Assembly (NCBI RefSeq): GCF_028453695.1
Contig: NC_135777.1
Span: forward strand, 3,658,001-3,722,000
Length of the DNA stretch: 64,000 nucleotides
Origin: Augochlora pura
Lineage: Eukaryota; Arthropoda; Insecta; Hymenoptera; Halictidae
Direction: 5' to 3'
Of the stretch, positions 1 to 11,900 are shown piece after piece; within the stretch, counting starts at the first letter, position 1; the number at the start of each line of letters is the position of its first letter. The translations under genes were made by a program, and so were the position numbers. Under the pieces are notes generated by a model. The model made no database searches. It worked only from the letters and a program-made list of their open reading frames with translations, and was not told the origin of the DNA.

Positions 1-204
1 GATAGAAAATCGCAGCCGTGTCTCTCTCTCTTTTTTTTTTTAAATTAAAGAGGAGCGATGGTTTTTCAATTGCGTTGTAAACGACATTCCGGAAGAAAAT
101 TATTACCGAGTCCCTGGATTTCGTCGAACTTGCAATTCTTTGTACGACAAACATAACCTCACTTTCCGGAGGTAACAGCGACGAGGATGCATTTAGCTTG
201 AAAT

Positions 205-290
205 ATCAGAAATACTGTCTTAAAATATAGATTTCAAGTTTTAATCGTAGGATCCTACGATATTTTTCCGCAGCGTTGTCATTGGTCAAA
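205..290. mobile_element. Arm fragment of the long-inverted-repeat element
   Basis: Similar to the right arm at 2702-2795: both run GAAA(C/T)(A/G)CT-TCTTAAA, then AGATT(T)C(C)AAG(C)TTTTAAT, then CCTAC(A/G)ATATTTTTCCGCAG. The match is imperfect and covers one arm only. This is a degraded fragment or solo arm. Confidence 0.4.
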
Positions 291-1126
291 GTTAACCAAT
301 TTTTATCGAAAACATGTCCTGTGCCATAATATTTTTCGACGGCGTGTTTTCCTTTTCGCACGGTAATCGATTGCCCTCTCGCGGCGTAAATAAAATGAAC
401 GTTATTGGGGAAAAAGATTGGCTGCGCGAAAATATTACAACCGGGTCTCTCGGTATTAAATTTGATTAATGTAACGGGCGCGATCGCGGGGCAACGGGAG
501 CGTGCGATTTTAATCGAACACGCGGAAACGAGGGCGGTGTGATTAAATGTTGAGCCCGGGGCTCAATTAGCGTCGCGCCCGGATAAACAAAATGGAAATG
601 CGGCTCGGAATCGCCGTATAATCGAAGGGAGACCGCTCGACCGACGTTGAATACACAGAGAGAGGTAGAGCGAGAAAGAGAGGTAGAGAGAGAGAGAGAG
701 AGAGAGAGAAACGAGCCGCATCCGCGTGCATTTGCATCGGCGGAAATGTCACCGGCTCTCTCGCGGTGTTTGTCATCGCGCAGGCATGCAATTACATAAT
801 TAATGTAGCGGCCGGCTGCCGCGATAATAATGACGGGGTCTGCTGCAGCCGATTGGTCCCAAGGCCTCGAATTCCACGGGCCGATACCGGGGGCCCGGCG
901 GCCGGATCGGTTGTCGCAGATGTGAAAGCGGTTTTCTGCCGCTTCGATTCGAGAGGAAGCAGCGATAACGATAAAACTGTGCTCGATTTCATTAATTGGA
1001 AAGCGGTTGTCGACGAGAATATTCCTGCTGGCCAATGTCAATGTTCCCGCGGCTTCGAACTTGACGAAATAATCCTCCAAAAACGTGACTCTTCCTCTCT
1101 CTCTCTCTCTCTCGCTCTCTTGTCTT

Positions 1127-1316
1127 TAAATTATTTATTTAGCCCCAGCTACCCGAACGCTCTTTTAATATTGACCTACGTTAAATTAACGATAATAAGG
1201 TAATAATAGAAATGGATCATAGCTTGAATTACTTATTTACTTAGCGCCAGCCAGTTTTAACTTTTACCTGCGATGAATCAACGATAATAAGATAATAATA
1301 TAAATGGATCATAGCT
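1127..1316. repeat. Two-copy tandem repeat, ~93-bp unit
   Basis: TTATTTATTTAGCCCCAGC (from 1127) and TTATTTACTTAGCGCCAGCC (from about 1230) open two successive units. Both end in AACGATAATAAG, then a short variable stretch, then AAATGGATCATAGCTT. The units are roughly 85% identical. No coding content. Confidence 0.65.
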
Positions 1317-2341
1317 TTTTTTTATAACATTACAGAGTCGACGTTTAAACTGACTGATATTGTCAACGATGAAACGCGAATTTTATGCGCTTACGGCAAC
1401 ATTGATCAAATGTGACTTAGATAAGTAAAAAGATCGAAGGAAGCGTAACGTGTCAACGTATTATTTCTTTTTTTTATATCTATTAAATTTTTAATGGAGA
1501 GAAACACTGATTATTTGGTTTCTATGTCTTGCAGTCGACGCGAACGACGCTTACTTTGCATAAAAATCCCCGCGGTCTAATGTCCACGGCACGGCAATCG
1601 TGTCGACGCTTCTTTCTCGATTAGAAGTTTGCTGCATCATTGTTGTTTTATTGTCGGAGTAAAATGGCGACGGTCGTGTGCATCAGCCGTTGGAAAGTTA
1701 TTCACGCGCTCGAGATGGAATTTTTTACTTTCTCCTCGGGGCTTTTCTCGGACAAAGCGATTCTTTCTCGTTAGCTGCATTTTCACGCTCTATTTTTGTC
1801 CGGCATTTTTATAGTTTTATATATATATATATGTATATATAAATAGAGAGAGAGAGAGTGAGAGGAGTGAACGGAAAAGAAGTCGGCGTGCTCTTCGATG
1901 CGCGTTCTCTCGCCTCGCGATCGGCTCGACTTTCTTCTCCCAGTCATTTACGAGCAGCCGGATATTTTCGTCGCGCTTTAGAAACGGAACAGAGTCCGCG
2001 TTGGTCCTCTCCGCTTTCCCATTATATTCGACGCTTTGATCTCCGCTCGCTTCGATGTTGCGTCTACGCTGCATCTGGGATCCGACGAATTGATTCATAA
2101 CCCTTCCGCCGACACTTTCACCGTCGCGTTATTTAATCCATTCAGAAACGGCACACGGTGCTCCGGTTCGAAGAACGCGGTAACGTTTCACGAAAAAAAA
2201 GGAACTGTTCCAAATTAATTATTCAATTTGTATCGAGATCTATGTACCTCGGAGATGAAATTGAATAAATATTTGAGTTACTGTGAACGTTTAAAACTGA
2301 GCGTTTTGATGGTAGAATATTGGAATACAGAATATAGCTAT

Positions 2342-2789
2342 AGATAACTCTGCGAAAAATCATGGTAAGATGATGACCTTATTTTTATGTTAAAGCTTGA
2401 AATCTCTACTTTGAAACACTGTTTCCTGATTTTAAGTTTGACATAGTCTTTGAATGCGAGGCTATATTTGCTACACTAAAAGTCGTTAAATTTGACAAAA
2501 AGACGCGCACTTTAGAAAATTCCTTTGAAGACACCGTTTACAGTAGAACAATGTTTAATCCTTCTCCTTTTAACTTAAAAATAAAGAATCGTGGCTGCGA
2601 CTTTTTTCGCTAAGTTACAGCACTTTGAAAGCAACCCTTGCTTGTTTATCATATATTACTGGCATTGACGCTACAGCAGCAAGGGTGCATGAAACTTAAA
2701 ATCGAGAAACGCTATCTTAAAGCAGAGATTCCAAGCTTTAATATTAAAATAAGGTCATCGTCCTACAATGATTTTTCGCAGAGTTATTA
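2342..2789. mobile_element. Long-inverted-repeat (foldback-type) element
   Basis: The first ~95 bp (2342-2436, beginning AGATAACTCTGCGAAAAATC) reappear as an imperfect reverse complement at 2694-2789 (ending GATTTTTCGCAGAGTTATTA). The ~255 bp between the arms have no coding potential. It looks like a non-autonomous DNA element with long inverted ends. No clear target-site duplication was found. Confidence 0.6.
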
Positions 2790-4394
2790 TCAGTGAAAGT
2801 CGGCGAATCTTGGCGACGGCAATAATGCGTTGAAACGTCGCAGAATAAAAATTTTCACTCATTAAAAAAAAGAACGCGACGGCACGTCCCGCTTTTCCAC
2901 TCTTGGTAAAATCGATGATCGAACGACGGGGGACGCGATTTTAACGAAGCTCGACGGTGATTCGCGCGGTCGTCGGCCGGGTCTCGCGACCACGTTTGGA
3001 AATATGTGTCACAGCGGGACGACGAAGTAAACGGCACGACGGGAATAAAGAAGAGTCGCAGAACAATTTTCACGTTTAATTGCCGTTTCGAAAGCATACG
3101 AGCGAACGCGTGAGTCACTGTAACTATGTAGCTTGAGCGCCGACCGCGTGCTCAGACTCGTTACGTCGTCTTGCTGTCCGGTATTTGAGCGCAGACTGCA
3201 CGCGACCGCTCGCGAACGAGTTAATTAACGCTTCAGCCGAAGCACCGTGTAGAATTCATCCAGGTAGATCCGGGGAAGCGCTTGAAGTTCTATGAACACC
3301 GAGGGAACCGGCTACCATAAACAATCCTGCTACCAATTTCTCCTCTTATTCCGAAAAAGAAACCTGCGAACGAAGGAAGTTCATCGAATCGTTCACGATT
3401 TATAGTGTCGTATTCGTCTGCATACTTGATCGTATTTAAAAATAACGCTATCTAAAATATTATTTCATCGCTGCTTCACCAAGTATCGTTTTCAGTTACA
3501 TATTATTTTATTTTATAGTTGTATATTATATCTAGCACTACCTGGAAATGATACGGTGATTTAATTCTCAGTTTCTACGAATTTTGTTCCGTCATTTTCG
3601 CAGACATTTTTCTTTATCTCATCCGTCTTTCCCGATCGTCCGATAATGAGACAAAGTTTTCCGAAGAACAACGTGCCTCCGTCATCTTCTGCAGCAACGG
3701 AACGATTCTTTCCTATCGGCGGCGATGGTAGACGCGCACGTAACACGCTCGCCCGATTCGCTTCGATCCGATCCGATCGCAACGTCCGACAAGAAATTCG
3801 CGCGCGATGACTCAGCCCGTTCCAGGCTAGATTCTCTTGCCGGTAATTCGCACGGCATGAATCGTTGCGCTCGTTAAGACGAGACGCTCGACGATGCAAA
3901 CACATGCACGTAGCCGCTCGTTGCGAAACACGGGCAAATTGATGCACGTTTAAAAAGCGTGACGTGGAAGAACCATGAGCAACACAGAGAGAGAGAGAGA
4001 GAGAGAGATGGGGGGGGGGGGGTCGGGTGGAAAAATTCCAGGCGGGAATATCGCTCCGACCGACACCCGGCAATCAATAAAACCAGCACAGTTTTAGTAT
4101 CGTTTGTACGAAATGTCGTATCACCTGGCATTCTTGTCTACCTATAGTAATCGAGGGTGCGACATTTTTAAAATTATTAGGCAACTTTCCCGCCTGGAAT
4201 CATTCAACAGGATTTTACCGAGCGTTTACCACTGAATGAAAGAACGACGTTTCATTAATTAAAATTTATCTTATTCGGAAATATGCGCTACTCAAAAATT
4301 ATAGTATAGAAAAATTGTTAAATCGGCGAATTATCTCTGCTAGTATTGGTTTTTACTAATAGTATAGTAATAGATAATGCTATGGTATTATTTC

Positions 4395-4790
4395 TGGATT
4401 TTAAGTGGACTCTTACCACTGTAACTCTTTAAATGCGAGGCTGCGTTGGTCGTATGAAAAATTGCCAAGTTGCACGAAATGCAGGGACTCTGTAAAATTT
4501 TTTTATAGGATACCATTTACGTCGAAATGAACGTCCATCCTTCCCCTTTAATTTAAGAAAAGAGAAACCCACCTGCGATTTTTCTTAGCAAAGTTATGGC
4601 ACTCTGAATTGGCCCTTGCATTTGGCCACGTTTTATAACGTGGAATTTTCAATGTGACAAGCAAGGTCTCATTTCTAAAAGAATATAGTGACAAAGGTGC
4701 GTGGAACTTGAAATTAAAAAAAAACCTGTATTAAAGTAGGGGATTAAAGCTTCGATTTAAAACATCAAAAGTTCGTCTATGCCATAACAT
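4395..4790. mobile_element. Diverged relative of the long-inverted-repeat element
   Basis: The stretch follows the interior of the 2342-2789 element in the same order: GATTTTAAG, then an ATGCGAGGCT block, then CCTTCCCCTTTAATTTAAG against CCTTCTCCTTTTAACTTAA, then the GCAAAGTTA/GCTAAGTTA-CAGCAC block. It has many substitutions and indels, so it is an old copy. Its left arm is barely recognisable. Confidence 0.5.
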
Positions 4791-5307
4791 TTTTGTAATA
4801 AATTTTTGTGTAATTAAAAAACGGCTACGAGCGCGATTGGTTAAAACAAAATAATAAAATGAAATAGAGCGATCTTAATAAACCGGAGAGAAGGTAGCAA
4901 CGCACTCGTGCTCCATTTTATTGCGGCGAAGTTACGGAACAGCGTGGGATAGTTGCTGGAATAGTTATTTAGCGGGAACAGTGTCTGTCCCACCGATTCC
5001 GTCCTGAAACGCTCCGCACCGAAGACAATAAAATGGGAGGCGGGCGAGGAGATATCGCTGACGGTGTGTTCTCTCCTCTTGTGCCCGGTGTCAGGCATGA
5101 TTGCACGCGTGCACGCGTTTTGTCCGCGAGTACAACGGCATTATACGCGTCGCGTTTTGTACACGTGATATTGCAGGCCCCGACAAAAGGTGTGCAGAGC
5201 GAGCGTGGAGTCGCAGACAAAAGCTCGTAAAACGCTAGTTAAAGGCGCGAGACACGCGCGGTTCGCGCCAGAAAAATAAAGCGATGGAGACCGGGAGAGG
5301 GAGGGTT

Positions 5308-5339
<32 letters not shown>

Positions 5340-5760
5340 CGGTCCGAATCCGAGCGATTGCACGTAATAAAAGCCAGAACGCGGCATTCAGGCTCAATCA
5401 GGGACTGGCTGCCATTGGTTCGTTGACTTTCTCTTCCTGAACTCTTAACCCGTGACGCTTAATCTGCTTTTTGTGCGAGCGAGCGTGTGCAGCGGACACG
5501 CCACTCGCTGCTGGATCATCTTTTGGAAAGCTACTCCAATTTGTCTGTTATATTTCTTAATGCGTGTCAAGCGCCGCGAATTTCTTAGCGACACGTATTT
5601 GATCAGTTTCTTTTAAAATGTATGTCGATCTTCATTGTGGATTATCTAGCAAAGTTACAGTAACTCGGACGTTACTTGCTATTTTTTAAGTTCATTCATA
5701 CATTCATGTATGTATGTAAAGTAAAACGCTTTAATATATATCGGTATATCTAAAAACTAA

Positions 5761-5933
5761 CCCTTAGCGCTCGACGTCGTTTCAACTCAAAATTCAAAAT
5801 AATTCTTCCGATCAACAGTATTTCTTTTCTCTATAACTTACTATATTTTAGACATAATTAAGTCTTGCATTTTTTAACAATTTGCCTAAACGAGTAATTT
5901 TTGGGTTCAGAGGCGTTGCTCGAGTGCAAAGGG
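5761..5933. mobile_element. TTAA-type (piggyBac-like) MITE, 173 bp
   Basis: Inverted ends CCCTTAGCGCTCGA (5761) and the complement of CCCTTTGCACTCGA (ending 5933) differ at two positions. The flanks CTAA and TTGC look like decayed TTAA duplications. The inner sequence near the right end resembles the start of the 29708 element in inverse orientation, so the two are probably one family. Confidence 0.55.
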
Positions 5934-8086
5934 TTGCTAACGATGAAAATATATATGATAAATCAGTAAAATCTGTTCAAAAGCACGGTGTATACTTATA
6001 CAAAAAATTTCGACTAAACAACTTGCATAAAATATTTAAATAATTACCAATAAATAAACCATGTCCCACGCAGTGATTGAGAAAGAGACGCGAGCCACAA
6101 ACACCCCTAACTTCCAAGGAAACGCAATGCTTCGTGTGCACATAAATGAAAAACAACGTTGGCGTAAAAATTGAAACGAAAATTCAAACAAAAATTTGGC
6201 GGTTTGCGTAGAACTTTTTAACTGTTTTTCGAGGCTTCCAAATTGACGGCAAGACAGGCGAGAGCGCGGAACACGCGGCGTGGAGTACAAACAGGCACGT
6301 GGAACGATGACGCGATCACCCGGGGTAAACAGAACACGTGGGTTGACATTTACTCGGCCGGCTCGATTAGCATAGTAAACCTCTTCTTCTCGGATGAGAC
6401 TATAATTAGATTCGCGGTCTGTTCCCGACAGGCTGCTTAAAGCCCCCCCACCTTCCCCATCACGATCTTCTCCTCCTACTCCACGTGCCCCCTCCGCACG
6501 CACCGTTAATTCTCCTCGTCCTCGTGCTCCTCCTGTGCTCATCGTCGCTGATGGATTTTATCTGACTCGATGACTCGATGAGCCGACCTTGACACACAGC
6601 GCTCCAAGAAATCTACACCGTGTCCTTTTCGCCTGGCGATTTCTTAAACCTTTTACAGAGAGAGTAGTCCCCCCCCCGGCGTCTCGGGCTAATTCGTGGC
6701 CAAGATGGCGGCCGAGTTGCGTCACCGGCAGAATTGTTTACCGCATCGGGAACACCGGGCTTTTCAATCGCGAAACACTCCGGAATAAGGTTTCCGTCTA
6801 CCGCTAACACGGATATTTATGCGGAATAACAATCGTTGGCATTAATTCGAAGAAACCGAGGATTCCGTGGAAATGTATTTATCGCTTGAGCATTTTTAAT
6901 AAATCAAGAGCAACGTGATTCGTCTGTTCTTAAAATGTATTCAGTAGCTCGTGATTTACCTAGCGACTGCTACTTATAGCCGCGGAAAATCCGTGTTCGC
7001 ATGTTTGATTGAAACGGGAAATAAATACGTTTAGAAGAGGCGTGTTAAAACGTACGTTAAAAGAAACTAATAGACGAAATTACAAAATGCTGTCGAGCAC
7101 GGTTAGTTAGAAATCAACGCCGGTTTATTCCACGGTTAATTATCGGTATCTTCGCTGGAATCACCGCGCGGTTCTGATTTATGCATGTATAGTAGACACC
7201 GGCGAGGAAACGGAAGCCGATCGAACCGCAACACGCGGTAGAAAAATCACTGAAAACCGCGTTCAGCGGCGGTAAAAAAGGAAATCATCGACCGCTTTTC
7301 TTCTCGTTTTAATTCGCCGCGAACGAGTCAATCGGCTGGATTCACCTCGGTAGCCCGTTGCCGAGAATAAAAGATGGCGTCCGATCGTAATCAGGGACGT
7401 GACACGGTAGTATTCGGCGTGTCGAAGCGGCTCCGACCGTGACTCATGCGAGCTGTTAGCGGCTCGTTTTATCAGCCTCGGGTCCCGTGGCCTGATATCT
7501 CGACGATTTGAATTCCTGCTAGTCCGCGTCACGCGGTTTTGTCTTCCCGATCCGTGCACAGTTGGCCGATGATTCAGCAGAGACCGCTGGGTGTGCTGTT
7601 TCAGCCGTCCCTCGGCCTGCCGCGTGTATCCTCTATTTAGATTCGCTGAACTTCGAGGTGTTCGCGGGACAAGAAAATCCTGACGAGCGCCTTCTGTTTC
7701 CAACGATCGGGACTAGACACACACACACACACACACACACATTACACACACACGTATGCGCTGCGGCGCTCGCGTCTGTGCATGTCCATCGGCTGCACGT
7801 GGAAAGTACCAATCACGCGGACGCGTCTTATCGGTTTCCCAAGTTCCACGTATTACGATTGCGGCTCGCATGCCACGTACATTCGTGCATATCAATAAAA
7901 AGCTGCGAGAGGGAATGCTCGCCTGCAGAAAATACGTGCCTGTTCCCGAGTCCATTATCCGTCGCGAAACTGTAGGGGCCGATCCGAGCGAACCAAGTTC
8001 CCAAGATTATTTTCTCCGGGTTGCCTGCAAACGCTCGACGCGTGACTCGACTTTCTTGGAAATCAATGAATTTCTGGCGCATTTAA

Positions 8087-8248
8087 ACCCTTTGCACTAG
8101 ATTCCGCCTATTCAAATTTTAAACAGATTTTCCGACCCACGATTTTTCCATTTACGCTATTAACATTTAAATGTAAATAATTATAGTGAATTATTTTCAA
8201 ACGTGACGGGATAATTTTTCATGGGATCGTCACTCGAGTGTAAAGGGT
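8087..8248. mobile_element. TTAA-type (piggyBac-like) MITE, 162 bp
   Basis: TTAA (8083-8086) precedes ACCCTTTGCACT; AGTGTAAAGGGT is followed by TTAA (8249-8252). The inverted ends match at 11 of 12 bases. The interior is AT-rich without coding capacity. Confidence 0.65.
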
Positions 8249-8539
8249 TTAATTTCACCTTCTAAAGTGCATGTAAGTTTTAGCCTACTTTAAATCGTAA
8301 ATGCATAAAATCCGCGGTTTACTTATTATATACTGCTAGTACGATCATATTTTGTTTCAAAAGTGGCGATAAAAGCAAATTTCAAAGTTACAAAGATCAT
8401 ACAAATTCTATTCGACAGGTTAATAATTTTTATATATGGAATTTTTATAAAGAGTTTTATATAGAATTGACGTTTAAATTCCAATTCTACGACGTGAAAA
8501 ATCTCCGACAGCATTCCAGTCCGAACGATTAACATAATG

Positions 8540-8938
8540 CATGAATCTGGTTATTAATTTAGTTCACGCGGTTGGAGTTCTAAGCGCGCGGCTTGCAGAT
8601 GGTGGGCGGATTGTCGGAACGAGGCGTTGCACTCTGGTCCGTGTCAGTGTCAAAAATAGTCGGTCCGAGAATAAACACATATTTGCCGTCGAACCTGGCA
8701 AAACGGTGCCCGCGTCAGCTTTTGCGGGTAGCCGGGTTTCTTGGTGTCAGTATCGCGGGAATGCGTTTCCGTGGCCGACGATGACAGAGCTGGCGCGAAA
8801 ATAGCGTGTCTTACCGTGGGGCCCGCTCGCGCGCGTACACCGAAAGGGCGTGGACAACAGCCTGTTCCGCGGCGTGACGCGTCGAACCGCGAAACTGATT
8901 GGCAGTATTTATTGAAGTAGGTGTCTCATGTTCCACAG
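8540..8938 (+). promoter_or_regulatory. CpG-rich block just upstream of the first KDM3 coding exon, possible promoter/5'UTR
   Basis: The base composition changes from AT-rich (8100-8540) to CpG-rich, with GCGCGC and CGCG clusters at 8820-8890, immediately before the first coding exon. A promoter or 5'UTR exon is the simplest reading. No TATA box or initiator could be assigned. In-frame stops and a possible acceptor ending at 8938 (TTCCACAG) mean part of it may be intron. Confidence 0.35.
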
Positions 8939-8944
8939 AGAAAC

Positions 8945-11900
8945 ATGCAGTCGACCTCGATGGCGTGGAACACGTTCATGTCGCTGCCGCCGCCGGGTAG
9001 CAGAACGCACGCCGGCCCGCACTCGGGGATGACGGCGCACGTGGGTCATCATCATCCGGGGGCCGGGGCGGGCAGCGCCCATCCTGTCACCGTGGCGCAG
9101 CAACAGCAACGGGAGCGAGAGGAGCGGGAGAGGGAGGCGAGAGAACGGGAGCAGAGGCAGAGGGAGAGCGAGAACCTGGGGATCAGGGAACAGCTGGTCG
9201 TGGCCGAGAGGCTGCAGAGGCAAGCCGAGGCCAGGGATCATGCCGCGGCTCAGCAGAGGGCTGCTTACTATGCGGCCACGGCACCACCGACTCAACAGGT
9301 ATGCGATCCCACGGTGTTTTACTTATCTTCGAATTTGTCGAGTCTCGCGAGGGGAGCGACCCTAGCCGATTCCAAATGGAACGCGTTCGCGGACAGTAAA
9401 ATCTCTTTAAACAGCTGCAAAAATAGACGAGTGATTTGTTCTTAAGCCACGATTGGTAGCATTCCTGAAAGTTTGCAGCATCATCGAAATTAATGATGCA
9501 GCGTTTATGTCCACGAACGTGTTAATAAAGTGATAAGTCTGTATCTACAATAGCGGAAAAATTCCTGTGATCAAATTTGAAATTGAAACCAAAATTTGGC
9601 ACGCATTCAGCCGATGAACTTAGTTTGTACAGGTTTCAGCCCGTTTCCGATTTAATTTTTCTCGACACTGACTGATCATCTGCGATTGGTATTTTACAGT
9701 TACGCTTACCGTAGATACAGATCCCTATCACTTGATCAAGTTCCATTGCAATCGGTGAGGTCCTTTCCGAGAGACTTCTCTCGTTAACCATGGTCGATGG
9801 TAACGGTTTCACAAAGGAATCTCATCTGCCTCAGGTGTCACGACCATCGAGCGTACCTGGCAAAGTCGATTACCCACCTCCACCGGCGCACTCGAGAACG
9901 TCGAAGTCGTCGCTTCCAGTCAGTAGTCTTCACGAGAAACCGCCGCAAGTAGTCGGCCCTTCGCACAGTTCTCTACCGAAAGTAGAGCCGAACGTGGGAC
10001 TGTTCAGCTACTCGACGTACCAGCCGCAGCCGTCGTTCATGCATGACATCAAGGTGAAGAGCGAAGTGGGCCAGCCGCACAAGTCCGGCAGCAAGGGCGG
10101 GCTGGCCGGAGGTCTGGAGAGGGACCACCACGGGAGAGAGGTGATGCAGAACCCGCCGTCGTTGCTGTCGGACCACAAGAGCTCGGTGATCGTGAAGAAC
10201 GAGGGCCGGGAGCTGCCGAAGACGCCGGTGTCGCAGCAGCACTCGCCGAGCCCGAAGATCATGTCGTATCTGAACGTGCAGTCGGTGGCGCCGCAGCACA
10301 AACCGTACGAGTACAGAAGTCCGACGCAGAGTCCTCATCACCTTCACCACCTGGACGGCGGACTGCAGGCGGCGAAAAGCATACCTCAAGGCCACCACAG
10401 GAGCAGTAGCGGGCCGACGACCACGGCGCAGTTACCCAGTCCGCACGGGCATCCACCGCACTCGCACAATCGACAGTCACCGCACGCTCAGCATCCACAT
10501 CAACCGCCACATCCGTCGCCGCCCGAGCCGCGGTATCTGACAAGGCCGGAATCAGGGTTACCTTACGCCGCTGCCAAGTCCTCGTACCCGTATCCACATC
10601 CGCATCCGCCCACGGCCTCGCCGACGTCCCATTACACTGCGCCGGCCGGCTCGAAGCCAAAAGTGAGCAGCCCGGCGCCGCCTCACATCTACGGCAAGCC
10701 GAACTCCGGCATCATGACCGGCACGCCGGTCTGCCGGGCCTCGGAGCCGACGGTCGCCGCGCCGATACCCCTCACCTCGAAGGCCGGCAGCTCGCCTTAC
10801 CAGCAAGTGCCTCATCATCACGGGGCGCCGCCGACGCCCCTGCCGCCGCCGGCCCACAGCAGATCCGTCTACGATCCGAGAGGTTTCACCGGGTCCATGC
10901 CAGCCGCGAAGCTGCCGCCGCCACCTCTGCATGGCTCGCCACCCACGGCGGCGTCCGCGCCGATGCCGCTCTCGAGGCCGATAGCCCACCCCGCTCATCA
11001 CACCAGCCCGCATCAGCAGCCCGGACAAACGGTGCAGCTCGCGCAGCCCCCGATGAACACCACCTTCCAGACGCAGCCGCTCGACCTAGGCGTCGAGAGG
11101 TCCAGCTCGCCGAAGCGGAAGGCGCCAACCCCCTCGTTGACCGAGAACTCGGGCCAACCGGTGTCCCTCGAGGTCTGCAAGAAGCGCAGGACCGAGGAGC
11201 TGCAACCACTGCCTTTGCAGTGCGTTGGCCCGCCGGTCTTGTCGCGAGTCAGCGAACCGAGCCCCTTGATCGCTTCGGCTGCCACCTCGATCACCACCGT
11301 CGTCAACACCGCGGCGCTCCTCGCGCAGCCTAACAATCAGACGCAGGAACGCATGGTGACCGCCGTCAGTCCGGCGCCCAGGACTGCCAGCGGCGACGGG
11401 TCCGTCAGGCCCGCCAGCACCGGCAGCGTCAGCTCCTTGAACCCGACGGTCAGCGCGGCACCGAGTCCTGCGCCCATACCGAGTCCCGCACCTTCGACCG
11501 CACCCAGTCCAGCACCCAGCGCGCCAGGCACTCCGGCGAAAGCGAACGCCAGCACGGTGGACAGCGAGAAGTCCAACAGTCCAGCTCCAAGGCCGCCCAG
11601 CAGCACCAGCTACCCCGGACACAAGCTGAAGAAGGCCTGGCTGCAGAGGCATTCCGGCGAAGACGGCACCGAAGACACCACCGGCGTCGTTGGCAGCGGG
11701 TCCTGCGTCACCTTGCCGCTCAACATCTCCCAAGCACCCTCCCAACCGCTCAACAACAAGGAGCGCGACTCCTCCTCGAACAACAGTAATACCAGCACCA
11801 CATGCATGCCCAGCGCGGTCAACTCTATCCACAATATCGGCAGTATGGCGGTGAACAGCATCAACAAGAGCAAAGTGGCGTCGAAAGGCGGCCGCAAGTC

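Larger units (their letters stand above)
1..8944. other. Gene-free 5' flank of KDM3 (or its upstream introns)
   Basis: No open frame here resembles a known protein. The stretch holds GA/CT microsatellites (about 685-708, 1093-1121, 1845-1858, 3986-4007 and 5310-5333), a CA tract at 7717-7741, a run of 12 G at about 4011-4022, a ~93-bp tandem repeat near 1.2 kb, copies of a long-inverted-repeat element at about 0.2, 2.3-2.8 and 4.4-4.8 kb, and two TTAA-type MITEs at 5.8 and 8.1 kb. Non-coding exons of KDM3 could lie here but cannot be placed. Confidence 0.6.

Noticed and set aside
3561..4073. A 170-codon minus-strand open frame
   Set aside because: It runs through a GA/CT microsatellite (SLSLSLSL) and a G run, with no recognisable domain, codon pattern or splice partners.
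7562..7975. A 137-codon + strand open frame with His-Thr repeats
   Set aside because: The HTHTHTHT segment is a CA microsatellite, and the rest has no protein-like pattern.
11086..11832. A 248-codon open frame on the minus strand opposite KDM3 exon 2
   Set aside because: It is a shadow of the GC-rich, proline-rich coding exon: low complexity, no domain, and the + strand frame joins the other KDM3 exons in phase.
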